A stretch of 29,530 bases of DNA, taken from positions 1 through 29,530 of the forward strand of contig DASSWN010000083.1 of the NCBI GenBank assembly GCA_035704905.1, written 5' to 3'. Source of the DNA: DASSWG01 sp035704905. Its GTDB lineage: Bacteria > Bacteroidota > Bacteroidia > Flavobacteriales > Flavobacteriaceae. The translations under genes were made by a program, and so were the position numbers. Each line of letters opens with the position of its first letter. Position 1 is the stretch's first letter. Positions 1-8,211 of the stretch are shown piece after piece. Under the pieces are notes generated by a model. The model was not told the DNA's origin. It worked only from the letters and a program-made list of their open reading frames with translations, and made no database searches.

Positions 1-2
1 CC

Positions 3-2081
3 GAATCGTTTTCGGAGGAAACCAGCGGCCCTGGTGATACCTCCAAAAACAATCCGTTTGGTGGTTCCGGAACTGCCGCCAAAAGCACCAAAAAGTCTAA
101 AACCCCGGTCTTGGATAACTTTGGGAGGGATTTGACGGTGATGGCCGAAGAAGGAAAACTGGATCCAGTGGTGGGTCGCGAAAAAGAAATTGAACGTGTT
201 TCGCAGATTTTAAGCCGAAGAAAAAAGAACAATCCGCTGTTGATTGGTGAACCGGGTGTTGGAAAAAGTGCCATTGCCGAAGGTCTGGCATTGCGCATTA
301 TTCAGCGTAAAGTTTCCCGGATTTTATTCGATAAACGTGTAGTCACCTTGGATTTGGCGAGTCTTGTTGCCGGAACAAAATACCGCGGACAATTTGAAGA
401 ACGCATGAAGGCCGTTATGAACGAACTCGAAAAAAATGACGACCTCATTCTTTTCATCGATGAAATTCATACCATTGTTGGAGCTGGTGGCGCTACGGGA
501 AGTTTGGACGCCAGCAACATGTTCAAACCAGCCTTGGCACGCGGCGAATTGCAATGTATTGGCGCCACCACCTTGGACGAATATCGCCAACATATTGAAA
601 AAGACGGCGCCTTAGAGCGTAGGTTTCAAAAGGTAATTATTGAACCAACTTCCGTTTCGGAAACAATTGAAATCCTCAACAATATAAAAAGCAAATATGA
701 GGAACACCACAATGTAACCTACACGGAAGAAGCCATTGCAGCGTGTGTAAAATTGACAGACCGTTATATGACAGAACGATTTTTGCCCGATAAAGCAATT
801 GATGCTTTAGACGAAGCGGGTTCGCGTGTACATATAACCAATATTAGTGTTCCCAAAAAAATATTGGATTTGGAGAAAAAACTGGAGACTGTCAAAGATG
901 AAAAAAACCTGGTGGTCAAAAAACAGAAATATGAAGAAGCAGCCAAATTGAGGGATGATGAAAAAACGCTTGAAAAAGAATTGGTACTCGCACAAAAACA
1001 ATGGGAAGAGGAGTCCAAATTGCACAAAGAAACCGTGACAGAAGATAATGTGGCAGATGTTATTTCCATGATGACCGGCATTCCCGTCAATCGAATTGCA
1101 CAAACAGAAAGCAACAAATTGGCGAAATTGGATCAACTCATCCAAGGAAAAGTCATTGGCCAAGATGAAGCGGTTCAAAAAGTGGTAAAAGCCATTCAAC
1201 GTAACAGGGCCGGATTAAAAGACCCGAACAAACCAATTGGCTCCTTTATTTTCTTGGGACAAACCGGTGTCGGAAAAACCCAACTCGCCAAAGTTTTGGC
1301 ACGTGAACTTTTTGACAATGAAGATGCCTTGATCCGGATCGACATGAGCGAATACATGGAAAAATTTGCCATTTCGCGTTTAATTGGAGCACCCCCCGGA
1401 TATGTTGGGTATGAAGAAGGCGGGCAACTTTCCGAGAAAGTTCGACGCAAACCTTATTCTGTGATTCTTTTAGATGAAGTCGAGAAAGCACATCCCGATG
1501 TTTTCAATATGTTGTTGCAGGTTTTGGATGACGGTTATTTAACAGATAGTTTGGGACGAAAAATCGATTTTAAGAACAGCATTATTATTATGACCTCGAA
1601 TATTGGCTCTCGAAAACTGAAAGATTTCGGACAAGGAGTCGGGTTCGGAACGGCTGCACAAAAAGCACAAGTCGATGCGCAAGCCAAAGGAGTCATTGAA
1701 AACGCTTTGAAAAAAGCTTTTGCCCCGGAATTCCTGAACAGAATTGATGATGTGGTTATTTTCAACGGACTGGAACGGGAACATATTCATAAAATCATCG
1801 ATATTGAACTGGAAAAACTTTTCCGAAGAATTGATGATTTGGGTTATAAACTCGAATTAAGCCCCGAAGCGAAAGATTTTATAGCCGAAAAAGGTTTCGA
1901 TAAACAATATGGCGCGCGCCCTTTAAACCGGGCAATCCAGAAATATATTGAAGATGCGCTGGCCGAAGAGATCATTACATCAAAAATTTCCGAAGGGGAT
2001 AAAATTATGATGGATCTTGACAAAGAGAAGAACGGATTGACCATTGACATCGTCAAACCAAAAACAAAAACGGAAAGTTGA
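3..2081 (+). CDS. clpC: ATP-dependent Clp protease ATP-binding subunit ClpC, 5'-truncated by the window edge
   Basis: Hsp100 AAA+ unfoldase that feeds unfolded proteins to the ClpP peptidase in the cytoplasm. The reading frame is open from base 3, so the gene begins outside the window; 692 residues are visible and the N-terminal substrate-binding domain (about 150 residues in the family) is missing. Two AAA+ modules are present: first Walker A GEPGVGKS with Walker B LFIDEIH, then Walker A GQTGVGKT with Walker B ILLDEVEKAHPD. Between them is a short middle domain with a UVR-like stretch (KYEEAAKLRDDE), as in ClpC and unlike the long coiled coil of ClpB. The loop GVGFGT after the second module matches the VGF-type ClpP-docking tripeptide, which ClpB lacks. 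The in-frame TTG at 111 lies inside the coding region and is not a start. A strong terminator follows the stop. Confidence 0.95.
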   Translation, partial: ESFSEETSGPGDTSKNNPFGGSGTAAKSTKKSKTPVLDNFGRDLTVMAEEGKLDPVVGREKEIERVSQILSRRKKNNPLLIGEPGVGKSAIAEGLALRIIQRKVSRILFDKRVVTLDLASLVAGTKYRGQFEERMKAVMNELEKNDDLILFIDEIHTIVGAGGATGSLDASNMFKPALARGELQCIGATTLDEYRQHIEKDGALERRFQKVIIEPTSVSETIEILNNIKSKYEEHHNVTYTEEAIAACVKLTDRYMTERFLPDKAIDALDEAGSRVHITNISVPKKILDLEKKLETVKDEKNLVVKKQKYEEAAKLRDDEKTLEKELVLAQKQWEEESKLHKETVTEDNVADVISMMTGIPVNRIAQTESNKLAKLDQLIQGKVIGQDEAVQKVVKAIQRNRAGLKDPNKPIGSFIFLGQTGVGKTQLAKVLARELFDNEDALIRIDMSEYMEKFAISRLIGAPPGYVGYEEGGQLSEKVRRKPYSVILLDEVEKAHPDVFNMLLQVLDDGYLTDSLGRKIDFKNSIIIMTSNIGSRKLKDFGQGVGFGTAAQKAQVDAQAKGVIENALKKAFAPEFLNRIDDVVIFNGLEREHIHKIIDIELEKLFRRIDDLGYKLELSPEAKDFIAEKGFDKQYGARPLNRAIQKYIEDALAEEIITSKISEGDKIMMDLDKEKNGLTIDIVKPKTKTES

Positions 2082-2104
2082 TTTCCGTAGATTTTGAATT
2101 TTTC

Positions 2105-2150
2105 AAGCCAAATCGATCAAAATGAACGATTTGGCTTTTTCTTTTTTTTT
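2105..2150 (+). terminator. Rho-independent terminator of clpC
   Basis: A perfect 11-bp stem, AAGCCAAATCG (2105-2115) pairing with CGATTTGGCTT (2127-2137), encloses an 11-base loop and is followed on the plus strand by an almost pure T tract (2138-2157). It starts 24 bases after the clpC stop. On the minus strand the bases after the hairpin are not T-rich, so it should act mainly on clpC and not on the converging hutH. Confidence 0.85.
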
Positions 2151-2169
2151 ATTTTTTTAAACGGAAATC

Positions 2170-3681
2170 TCAATCGAACAAGCATTCATTCCCAATCTCA
2201 AAATTTTTCAAAAACCTCTTGGAAGCTGTGATTTCGGTCGACATTACTTTGTCCGTTTTTACCAACGACACTTTCTTGCGATAATCATCGATAATTTTCG
2301 TCAAAAAAGATGAGGTTTTTAAAGGTTTCCGATATGACAACGCTTGCGACGCATTGAAAAGTTCAATGGCCAAAACCGAATTTACATTTTCCACTACGCG
2401 AATCAATTTCGTAGCGGCATTTGCACCCATGCTCACGTGATCTTCTTGTCCGTTTGAAGACACAATGGAATCTACACTGGAGGGCGTGCACAATTGTTTG
2501 TTCTGGCTCACAATGCTTGCCGCCGTATATTGCGGGATCATAAATCCGCTGTTCAATCCTGGGTTTTCGACCAAAAATGCGGGCAATCCGCGCAAACCGG
2601 AAACCAGTTGATAAATTCTGCGTTCGGAAATATTCGCCAATTCCGCCATTGCGATCGCCAAATAGTCGAGCGCCAATGCCAAAGGCTGACCGTGAAAATT
2701 CCCTGCAGAAATAATTTTGTCATCTTCCACAAAAATATTCGGATTGTCCGTAATACTGTTTATTTCGGTTTTCACCGTTTGCCGCACAAAGCGTATTGTA
2801 TCTTTTGTGGCTCCATGAACTTGCGGAACACAACGGAAGGAATATGGATCTTGTACCGAATTTTTGGGTCCATTGGCAATTTCGCTGTCTTTTAAAAAGT
2901 TTCGAATGCGTTCGGCGGTTTTTATTTGACCACGGTGTGGGCGAATTTCATGTACCAACGGATCGAAAGGCGATAAATTACAATTGAAAGCATCTACAGA
3001 AATAGCCGCAATCATATCGGCCAAATAAGACAGTTTATAGGATTGTAACAATGCATAAACCGCATGCGCACTCATGAACTGGGTTCCGTTCAACAGAGCC
3101 AAGCCTTCTTTGGATTGTAATTCCAAGGGTTTCCAGTCAAATCTTTTCAAAACTTTTTCTGCGGGAAGGGTTTTTCCTTCAAAATAAAATTCACCTTTTC
3201 CCAAAAGCGGAAGGGAAAGATGCGCCAAGGGAGCCAAATCACCCGAAGCTCCCAGAGAACCCTGTTCATAAACCACCGGAAACGCTTTCTCATTATAGAA
3301 ATCAATCAGACGGGAGATAACTTGAATGGAAATCCCGGAATTTCCATAACTCAACGACTGGATTTTCAGCAACAACATTAACCGCACAATTTCCGGGGAA
3401 ACCCGATCTCCAATCCCGCAAGCATGGGAAACAACCAAGTTTTCTTGTAGCTGGCGCAACTTATCCGCCGATATTTTCACATCGCAAAGTGAACCAAAAC
3501 CGGTATTGATCCCATAAACAGGCGAATCACTGTTCTGAATTTTTTGGTTCAAATAATTTCGTGATTTATGGATGAAAAGTTTCGCTTCCTCGCTCAGGGC
3601 CAATTTTTTATCGGAAGAAATCACCTCCCTGATCGTTTCCAAATCAAGGATTGCATTGCTGATATAATGATAATCGGGCAT
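2170..3681 (-). CDS. hutH: Histidine ammonia-lyase
   Basis: Cytoplasmic lyase that deaminates L-histidine to urocanate, the first step of histidine degradation. The 503-residue length is normal for the family. The Ala-Ser-Gly triad that cyclises into the MIO prosthetic group is at 145-147 (GSLGASGDLAPLAH). Other active-site positions are Y56 (YGINTGFG), H86 (SHACGIG), N198 (LLNGTQ), Y280 and R283 (QDPYSFRC), F329 (AGNFHGQP) and E413 (GQEDHVSMG). The glutamate in GQEDHV is the form found in histidine ammonia-lyases; phenylalanine and tyrosine ammonia-lyases usually carry Gln there. No other hut gene (hutU, hutI, hutG) is nearby, so it stands alone here. It lies downstream of nnr on the same strand, separated by 111 bp with a possible promoter, and converges with clpC. 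Confidence 0.93.
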   Translation of the reverse strand: MPDYHYISNAILDLETIREVISSDKKLALSEEAKLFIHKSRNYLNQKIQNSDSPVYGINTGFGSLCDVKISADKLRQLQENLVVSHACGIGDRVSPEIVRLMLLLKIQSLSYGNSGISIQVISRLIDFYNEKAFPVVYEQGSLGASGDLAPLAHLSLPLLGKGEFYFEGKTLPAEKVLKRFDWKPLELQSKEGLALLNGTQFMSAHAVYALLQSYKLSYLADMIAAISVDAFNCNLSPFDPLVHEIRPHRGQIKTAERIRNFLKDSEIANGPKNSVQDPYSFRCVPQVHGATKDTIRFVRQTVKTEINSITDNPNIFVEDDKIISAGNFHGQPLALALDYLAIAMAELANISERRIYQLVSGLRGLPAFLVENPGLNSGFMIPQYTAASIVSQNKQLCTPSSVDSIVSSNGQEDHVSMGANAATKLIRVVENVNSVLAIELFNASQALSYRKPLKTSSFLTKIIDDYRKKVSLVKTDKVMSTEITASKRFLKNFEIGNECLFD

Positions 3682-3709
3682 AATTTTAGAATAAAATTTT
3701 TTCGGTTTT

Positions 3710-3740
3710 CAAAAATCCAATTATCCTATAAAATAAACAA
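3710..3740 (-). promoter_or_regulatory. Possible housekeeping promoter of hutH
   Basis: On the minus strand TTG (3738-3740) is followed after 20 bp by GATTTTTG (3710-3717), one base off the Bacteroidetes -7 consensus TAnnTTTG. It would give a leader of about 20 bases before the hutH start at 3681. The match is imperfect. Confidence 0.3.
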
Positions 3741-3792
3741 GTTTAATAGGAGTTTTGATTCATTTTAACCCGGTTACTTCCAACCTCCAGTT

Positions 3793-5331
3793 TTAAGCCT
3801 TATTCTCTTTTGGAACAGGGGGCTTTTTAAACAAATCCAAATACGCATTTCCCATATTCTCGAGAATATCACCGGCAATCAGGGAATCCATACCATGTTT
3901 TGCTGCCGCGAAATCGCCCGCATTTCCATGCAAATATACCCCAAAAACCGCAGCCGTCAATGAATCATATCCCTGCGCAAGCAATCCTGTGAGAAGTCCC
4001 GCTAAGACATCGCCACTTCCGGCGGTTGCCATTCCTGGATTTCCGTTGTTGTTTACGAATAATTTTTCTGCTTCGACAGTAATCGTATAAGCACCTTTTA
4101 TCACGATAATCAAATTGTGTTTTTGTGAAAATGCTTTAGCCTTTTCTAGCTTTTCAAAATCATTTTCCCATTTTCCCAGCATGCGTTCCAATTCTTTTGG
4201 ATGTGGAGTCAAAATGGAATTTTTTGGAATTTCATTAAAAAATTCCGGGTTTTCGGAAAGTATATTCAATCCATCGGCATCGATCACCATGGGTTTTTTT
4301 GTCTTTTTTAAAAATTCTCGAAATGCATCGACTGTTTCTGTTTTTTTTCCTGCTCCAACTCCAAAACAGATTGCTTCCGGTTCAAAATCAAAATTGGTAC
4401 TTTTCAAGTATTTCTCACTTTCAGAGGTAATCACCATTGCTTCAGGCAAAGCGGTTTGTAAAATTTCATACCCACATTTCGGAACCAATGCCGTTACTTT
4501 TCCCGCGCCAGCTCTGAATGCACCCTTTGACGCCAAAACCACGCTGCCCATTTTCCCACAGGAACCACCAATAATTAAGCTGTGACCGTACGTTCCTTTA
4601 TGCGAAAATTTTTCGCGGGGGTGATATAAAGGTTTTGCTTCTTCTTTGGCGATAAGTTTTGCTTCGGTTTCGGTTTCGAGAAGATATTGCCGGTCCAAAC
4701 CAATATCGAGTACATGAAAATTGCCGACGTACCCTGCGGTTTCTGGCAGAAAAAAGACAAGTTTTGGGGTTTGAAAGGTTAATGTAACCGAGGATTTTAT
4801 TATGTGCCCTTTTTTGGAAACTGCTTTATCCAAAAAAAGCCCAGAGGGCAGATCAATGGAAAGCACAAAAGCCTGTGATGAATTGATGTGTTCAATAAGT
4901 TGATTTACCCAATCTGCCATTGATCGATTCAAACCAATTCCAAAAATTGCGTCAATGACAAAATCATTTTTCGAGATGTAGGGTAAATCACTGTTTTCCG
5001 TCAACAATTCCGGCCAATCGTGGTCCATTTCTTTGATGCGTTCATAATTGTGCAAAAATTCCTCGGAACGTTTGTCGCTATAATTTACTACGAAGGTTTT
5101 CACCCGATATTTCTGCTCCTTCAACAAACGAGCGACCACCAAACCATCGCCTCCGTTGTTTCCTACCCCACAAAATATTTTTATTTCGGTATCCACGCCT
5201 TGCAAACTCGCATGAATTTCATTAAAAACAAGTGTTGCCGCGCGTTCCATCAATTCCAGTGACGAAATCTGCTGTTTTTTCAAGGTAATTCGATCTGCTT
5301 CCTTCAACTGTTTCTTAGTGAAAATTTTCAT
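3793..5331 (-). CDS. nnr: Bifunctional NAD(P)HX epimerase / ADP-dependent NAD(P)HX dehydratase
   Basis: Metabolite-repair enzyme that converts damaged hydrated NADH and NADPH back to the normal cofactors. The N-terminal YjeF_N domain (about 1-210) epimerises the R and S forms and carries the loop GVGNNGGDG (55-63). The C-terminal ribokinase-like domain (about 225-500) dehydrates the S form using ADP. Its motifs include GGSCGKMGSVVLA, TPHPKELERML and the nucleotide-site motif AGSGDVLAGLLTG, where the family usually has GTGDVL. I chose the ATG at 5331, giving 512 residues beginning MKIFTKKQLKEAD. An in-frame TTG at 5382 falls inside the -33 promoter element and is unlikely to be translated. It is divergent from gcvT with 110 bp between the starts and precedes hutH. 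Confidence 0.93.
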   Translation of the reverse strand: MKIFTKKQLKEADRITLKKQQISSLELMERAATLVFNEIHASLQGVDTEIKIFCGVGNNGGDGLVVARLLKEQKYRVKTFVVNYSDKRSEEFLHNYERIKEMDHDWPELLTENSDLPYISKNDFVIDAIFGIGLNRSMADWVNQLIEHINSSQAFVLSIDLPSGLFLDKAVSKKGHIIKSSVTLTFQTPKLVFFLPETAGYVGNFHVLDIGLDRQYLLETETEAKLIAKEEAKPLYHPREKFSHKGTYGHSLIIGGSCGKMGSVVLASKGAFRAGAGKVTALVPKCGYEILQTALPEAMVITSESEKYLKSTNFDFEPEAICFGVGAGKKTETVDAFREFLKKTKKPMVIDADGLNILSENPEFFNEIPKNSILTPHPKELERMLGKWENDFEKLEKAKAFSQKHNLIIVIKGAYTITVEAEKLFVNNNGNPGMATAGSGDVLAGLLTGLLAQGYDSLTAAVFGVYLHGNAGDFAAAKHGMDSLIAGDILENMGNAYLDLFKKPPVPKENKA

Positions 5332-5352
5332 CTTACTAGTTTTAATATTCCG

Positions 5353-5382
5353 TAAAGATAGCAAAGCACTTTTGGGGTTCAA
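5353..5382 (-). promoter_or_regulatory. Housekeeping promoter of nnr
   Basis: On the minus strand TTG (5380-5382) is followed after 19 bp by TATCTTTA (5353-5360), one base from TAnnTTTG. The leader to the ATG at 5331 would be about 15 bases. The -33 element lies inside a 15-bp sequence that recurs downstream of purB. Confidence 0.55.
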
Positions 5383-5389
5383 AGTTCAA
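5375..5389. repeat. 15-bp intergenic repeat, copy 1
   Basis: GGGTTCAAAGTTCAA is identical to the sequence at 10728-10742. In both places related TTCAA-containing sequence continues downstream. This copy lies between nnr and gcvT. It looks like a short dispersed intergenic repeat, but two copies in 29 kb is thin evidence. Confidence 0.45.
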
Positions 5390-5422
5390 CATCCAAAATT
5401 CAAATTAACGATGAAAAAATAG

Positions 5423-5430
5423 TAGTTTTG
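5423..5430 (+). promoter_or_regulatory. -7 element of the gcvT promoter
   Basis: TAGTTTTG is an exact match to the Bacteroidetes TAnnTTTG element. There is no good TTG at -33; the nearest is TTC at 5399-5401, with a 21-bp spacer. A start site near 5436 would leave only about 6 bases before the ATG at 5442 but about 18 before the second in-frame ATG at 5454, which favours the latter as the true gcvT start. Confidence 0.4.
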
Positions 5431-5441
5431 CCAAGTTTTAA

Positions 5442-6542
5442 ATGTCGAACAAAATGAAAGAAATAGCACTAAGCGAAATTCACAAATCTTTGGGTGCCAA
5501 AATGGTTCCCTTTGCCGGATATAATATGCCGGTTTCTTATGAAGGTGTGAATATTGAACACCAAACGGTACGTGAAAAAGTTGGGGTTTTCGATGTTTCC
5601 CATATGGGGGAATTTTTGGTTTCGGGCCCAAATGCCTTGGCTTTGATCCAAAAAGTTTGTTCCAATGACGCAGCAAAACTGTCTGAAGGCAAAGCCCAAT
5701 ATACCTACATGCCGAATGAAACCGGAGGAATAGTCGATGATTTGATTGTATATTGTTTGAATCCTGAGAAATTCATTTTGGTGGTAAATGCTTCCAATAT
5801 TGATAAAGATTGGAACTGGATTTCGCAGCACAACGATATGGGCGCAGATTTGAAAGATCTGTCCGATGATTTTTCATTGTTGGCAATTCAAGGGCCAAAA
5901 GCTATCGAAGCAATGCAATCTTTAACCGAAATCGACCTTTCGGCAATTAAATTTTATCATTTTGAAATTGGGGAGTTCGCTGGTGTGGATCAAGTGATTA
6001 TTTCGGCAACAGGCTACACTGGTAGCGGTGGCTTTGAAATTTATTGCAAAAATCAAGATGTGGAACAAATTTGGCACAAAGTCATGGAAGCCGGCGCCGA
6101 TTTCGGTATCAAACCCATTGGTTTGGCGGCGCGCGACACGCTGCGTCTTGAAATGGGCTATTGCCTCTACGGAAATGATATCGATGAAACAACTTCGCCT
6201 TTTGAAGCCGGTTTGGGTTGGATCACAAAATTCAACAAAGATTTTATCAATTCAGAAGCGCTGAAAAAAGAAAAAGAAGAAGGCCCCAAAAGAAAACTGA
6301 TCGCTTTTGAACTGATCGAAAAAGGAATTCCGCGGCATGATTATCCTATTCTGGATTCTGATGGAAACAATATTGGAAAAGTAACTTCGGGAACCATGGC
6401 GCCGTCACTCGGAAAAGCGATCGGCTTGGGATATGTGAAAACCGAAAACAGTGGTTCGGGCGAAACTATTTTTATTCAAATCAGGAAAAATGCGGTTCCT
6501 GCGCGCATTGTAAAATTGCCTTTTTATAAAGGTGCGAAATAG
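5442..6542 (+). CDS. gcvT: Aminomethyltransferase (glycine cleavage system T protein)
   Basis: T protein of the glycine cleavage system. It takes the aminomethyl group from the lipoyl arm of H protein, releases ammonia and makes 5,10-methylene-tetrahydrofolate. The 366-residue length is typical. Visible family motifs are GAKMVPFAGYNMPVSYEG near the N terminus, FDVSHMGEF, the central ATGYTGSGGFEIYC, and LEMGYCLYGNDIDE followed by SPFEAGLGWITK. The C-terminal barrel ends with VKLPFYKGAK. The first ATG is at 5442; the ATG at 5454 (MKEIALSEIH) fits the promoter spacing and relatives better, so the protein may be four residues shorter. The TAG stop (6540-6542) is formed by a degenerate GCGAATA repeat, and the same frame stays open afterwards into the next gene. 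No gcvH or gcvP is in the window. Confidence 0.95.
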   Translation: MSNKMKEIALSEIHKSLGAKMVPFAGYNMPVSYEGVNIEHQTVREKVGVFDVSHMGEFLVSGPNALALIQKVCSNDAAKLSEGKAQYTYMPNETGGIVDDLIVYCLNPEKFILVVNASNIDKDWNWISQHNDMGADLKDLSDDFSLLAIQGPKAIEAMQSLTEIDLSAIKFYHFEIGEFAGVDQVIISATGYTGSGGFEIYCKNQDVEQIWHKVMEAGADFGIKPIGLAARDTLRLEMGYCLYGNDIDETTSPFEAGLGWITKFNKDFINSEALKKEKEEGPKRKLIAFELIEKGIPRHDYPILDSDGNNIGKVTSGTMAPSLGKAIGLGYVKTENSGSGETIFIQIRKNAVPARIVKLPFYKGAK

Positions 6543-6578
6543 CGAAATAGCGAAGAGCGAATAGAGAGGAGCGAATTA
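6534..6578. repeat. Degenerate GCGAAATA tandem repeat across the gcvT stop
   Basis: Six consecutive 7-8 bp units: GCGAAATA (6534), GCGAAATA (6542), GCGAAGA (6550), GCGAATA (6557), GAGAGGA (6564) and GCGAATTA (6571). The first two are identical and the rest drift. The tract supplies the last two codons and the TAG of gcvT and occupies the place where the start of the next gene would be expected. Confidence 0.6.
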
Positions 6579-6590
6579 GAAAAACAACAA

Positions 6591-7421
6591 ATTATTCCAA
6601 AAGCAAAAAAAATACTTATTCTTGGCGCCAGCGGTTTTCTTGGAAATTCTTTGTACAAGGAACTCCGAACTTTTTTTGACGTTCACGGCACGTATTTTAC
6701 CAAATCAAGATTTTCAAAAAACCAAAAATTCCAGCATTTGGATTTGGAACGGGAAATGCTGGCACCGATTTTATGGAATTTGCGGCCAGATATAATTATT
6801 TCCGCACTGCACGGAAATTTCAATGCGCAGGTCGATGTTCATCGCGAAATTGAAGATTATTTGTTGCGGACTCCGTCCAAACTTATTTTTTTATCTTCTT
6901 CAAATGTTTTCGATGCCTTCACCAATTTTCCATCATTTGAATATGATAAAACGCTTTCCGACAGCGTTTATGGTCGGATGAAAATAAAAATCGAAAATGC
7001 CCTTTTGCGCTTGCCCCCCGAAAAATATATTATCGCAAGATTGCCCATGATTTTTGGTACAAATTCCCCAAGAATTCGGGAAATAAAGCAACTTGTTGAA
7101 CTTCAAGAACCCATCGATATTTTTCCGAATGTGGTCATCAATGCCAATTCCGTTCAAAAATTCACGCAACAAATCCATTATCTCATCAATCAAAATAAAA
7201 GCGGGATTTTTCATTTGGGAAGCACTGATTTGGTACACCACAGCGAATTGATCGAAGATATTTGTGAACGGATAAATGTTACGAATCCAATCTTCCGAAG
7301 AAATTACAGCTCAAATGAAGACCGGTTTTTGGCCGTTTTGCCGAAAGATCAAAAACTGCCAAAAAATATGCAGATTAGTATTGCTGAAGTCATTGCCGAT
7401 TGTTCTCTAAAAGGCTGTTAA
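6591..7421 (+). CDS. Extended SDR / NAD-dependent sugar-nucleotide epimerase-like protein, start codon unclear
   Basis: Probable cytoplasmic NAD(P)-dependent oxidoreductase of the extended short-chain dehydrogenase type, closest in look to dTDP-4-dehydrorhamnose reductases. The substrate is unknown. With the provisional start used here the Rossmann loop GASGFLG is at 12-18, the SSS motif at 102-104 and the YGRMK (YxxxK) pair at Y127/K131, followed by ARLPMIFG. It is about 276 residues, slightly short for the class. No ATG occurs in any frame between 6543 and 6650, and the first in-frame TTG (6651) would cut off the essential Rossmann loop. The frame is continuous with gcvT after its TAG. The position at 6591 (ATT ATT) is only a plausible non-AUG start; read-through from gcvT or an upstream sequence error are alternatives. 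The gene body looks intact. Confidence 0.7.
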   Translation: MIPKAKKILILGASGFLGNSLYKELRTFFDVHGTYFTKSRFSKNQKFQHLDLEREMLAPILWNLRPDIIISALHGNFNAQVDVHREIEDYLLRTPSKLIFLSSSNVFDAFTNFPSFEYDKTLSDSVYGRMKIKIENALLRLPPEKYIIARLPMIFGTNSPRIREIKQLVELQEPIDIFPNVVINANSVQKFTQQIHYLINQNKSGIFHLGSTDLVHHSELIEDICERINVTNPIFRRNYSSNEDRFLAVLPKDQKLPKNMQISIAEVIADCSLKGC

Positions 7422-7446
7422 TCTTATACTAAACCATTTTATAAGC

Positions 7447-7477
7447 TTGAAACGCTTCCATTTTTGATGTACCTTCA
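7447..7477 (+). promoter_or_regulatory. Possible promoter of the FMN-type oxidoreductase gene
   Basis: TTG (7447-7449), 20 bp, then TACCTTCA (7470-7477), a partial match to TAnnTTTG. The leader to the ATG at 7495 would be about 12 bases. This is a weak candidate. Confidence 0.22.
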
Positions 7478-7494
7478 AACCAAAATTCTAAATT

Positions 7495-8211
7495 ATGGCA
7501 GCACTAAAATTTTCCGGTCTAAAGGCCTGCTTTGTCAATTGTACCTTAAAAAGAAGTCCGAGAATCAGCAATACGCGTGGCCTGATGAATGTTTCAGCAA
7601 ATATTATGAAAAAAGAAGGTGTCGATGTAGAATTCATCCGATTGGTCGATCATGAAGTGCCATTTGGGATGCAGCCCGATATGACCGAAGACGGCTGGGA
7701 TCGGGATGAATGGCCAAAATTATACGAACGAATCATTGCTGCGGATATTTTGATCGTCGGTTCACCGATTTGGCTCGGTTCAAGATCGGCGGTCGCCAGT
7801 AACCTCATCGACCGAATGTATGCGATGAGTTCCAAACAAAACGAAAAAGGCCAATATATTTATTACGGAAAAGTTGGTGGCTGCGTTATCACGGGGAATG
7901 AAGACGGTGTGAAACATTGTTCAGCAGGAATATTGTACGCCTTGTCGCACATTGGTTACAGCATTCCGCCCCAAGCCGACTGCGGATGGATCGGCGAAAT
8001 TGGTCCCGGGCCGAGTTACCTCGATCCCGAAGCGGATGCAAAAAATCATGAATTCACCAATAAAAACACTACCTTCATGACCTATAATGTGCTGCAGCTG
8101 GCAAAATTATTAAAAGCAAATAACGGGTATTCCGGTTATGGAAATTCCATCGAAGCATGGGAAAATGGGGAACGATGGAAATTTGAAAAACCGACCTATA
8201 AAAATTTATGA
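7495..8211 (+). CDS. Flavodoxin-fold NAD(P)H-dependent FMN oxidoreductase family protein
   Basis: Probable soluble FMN-dependent NAD(P)H oxidoreductase, 238 residues. The N terminus GLKACFVNCTLKRSPRISNT resembles the first strand and phosphate loop of NADPH-dependent FMN reductases. The stretch ADILIVGSPIWLGSRSAVASNLIDRM matches the second FMN-contact loop (SPIWxGS type) and the following helix. GKVGGCVITGNEDGVKH matches the third strand and loop. The C-terminal part (about 160-238) is an extension also seen in longer members. The physiological electron acceptor cannot be read from sequence. Its TGA overlaps the ATG of the pterin dehydratase gene by four bases, so the two are probably translated together. 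Confidence 0.8.
   Translation: MAALKFSGLKACFVNCTLKRSPRISNTRGLMNVSANIMKKEGVDVEFIRLVDHEVPFGMQPDMTEDGWDRDEWPKLYERIIAADILIVGSPIWLGSRSAVASNLIDRMYAMSSKQNEKGQYIYYGKVGGCVITGNEDGVKHCSAGILYALSHIGYSIPPQADCGWIGEIGPGPSYLDPEADAKNHEFTNKNTTFMTYNVLQLAKLLKANNGYSGYGNSIEAWENGERWKFEKPTYKNL

Noticed and set aside
4115..4585. 156-codon plus-strand frame inside nnr
   Set aside because: It is fully antisense to the conserved dehydratase domain and its serine/phenylalanine-rich translation is typical of a shadow frame.
5332..5382. Upstream TTG-initiated extension of nnr
   Set aside because: The TTG is the -33 element and the extension runs through the promoter; the ATG at 5331 opens the conserved protein.
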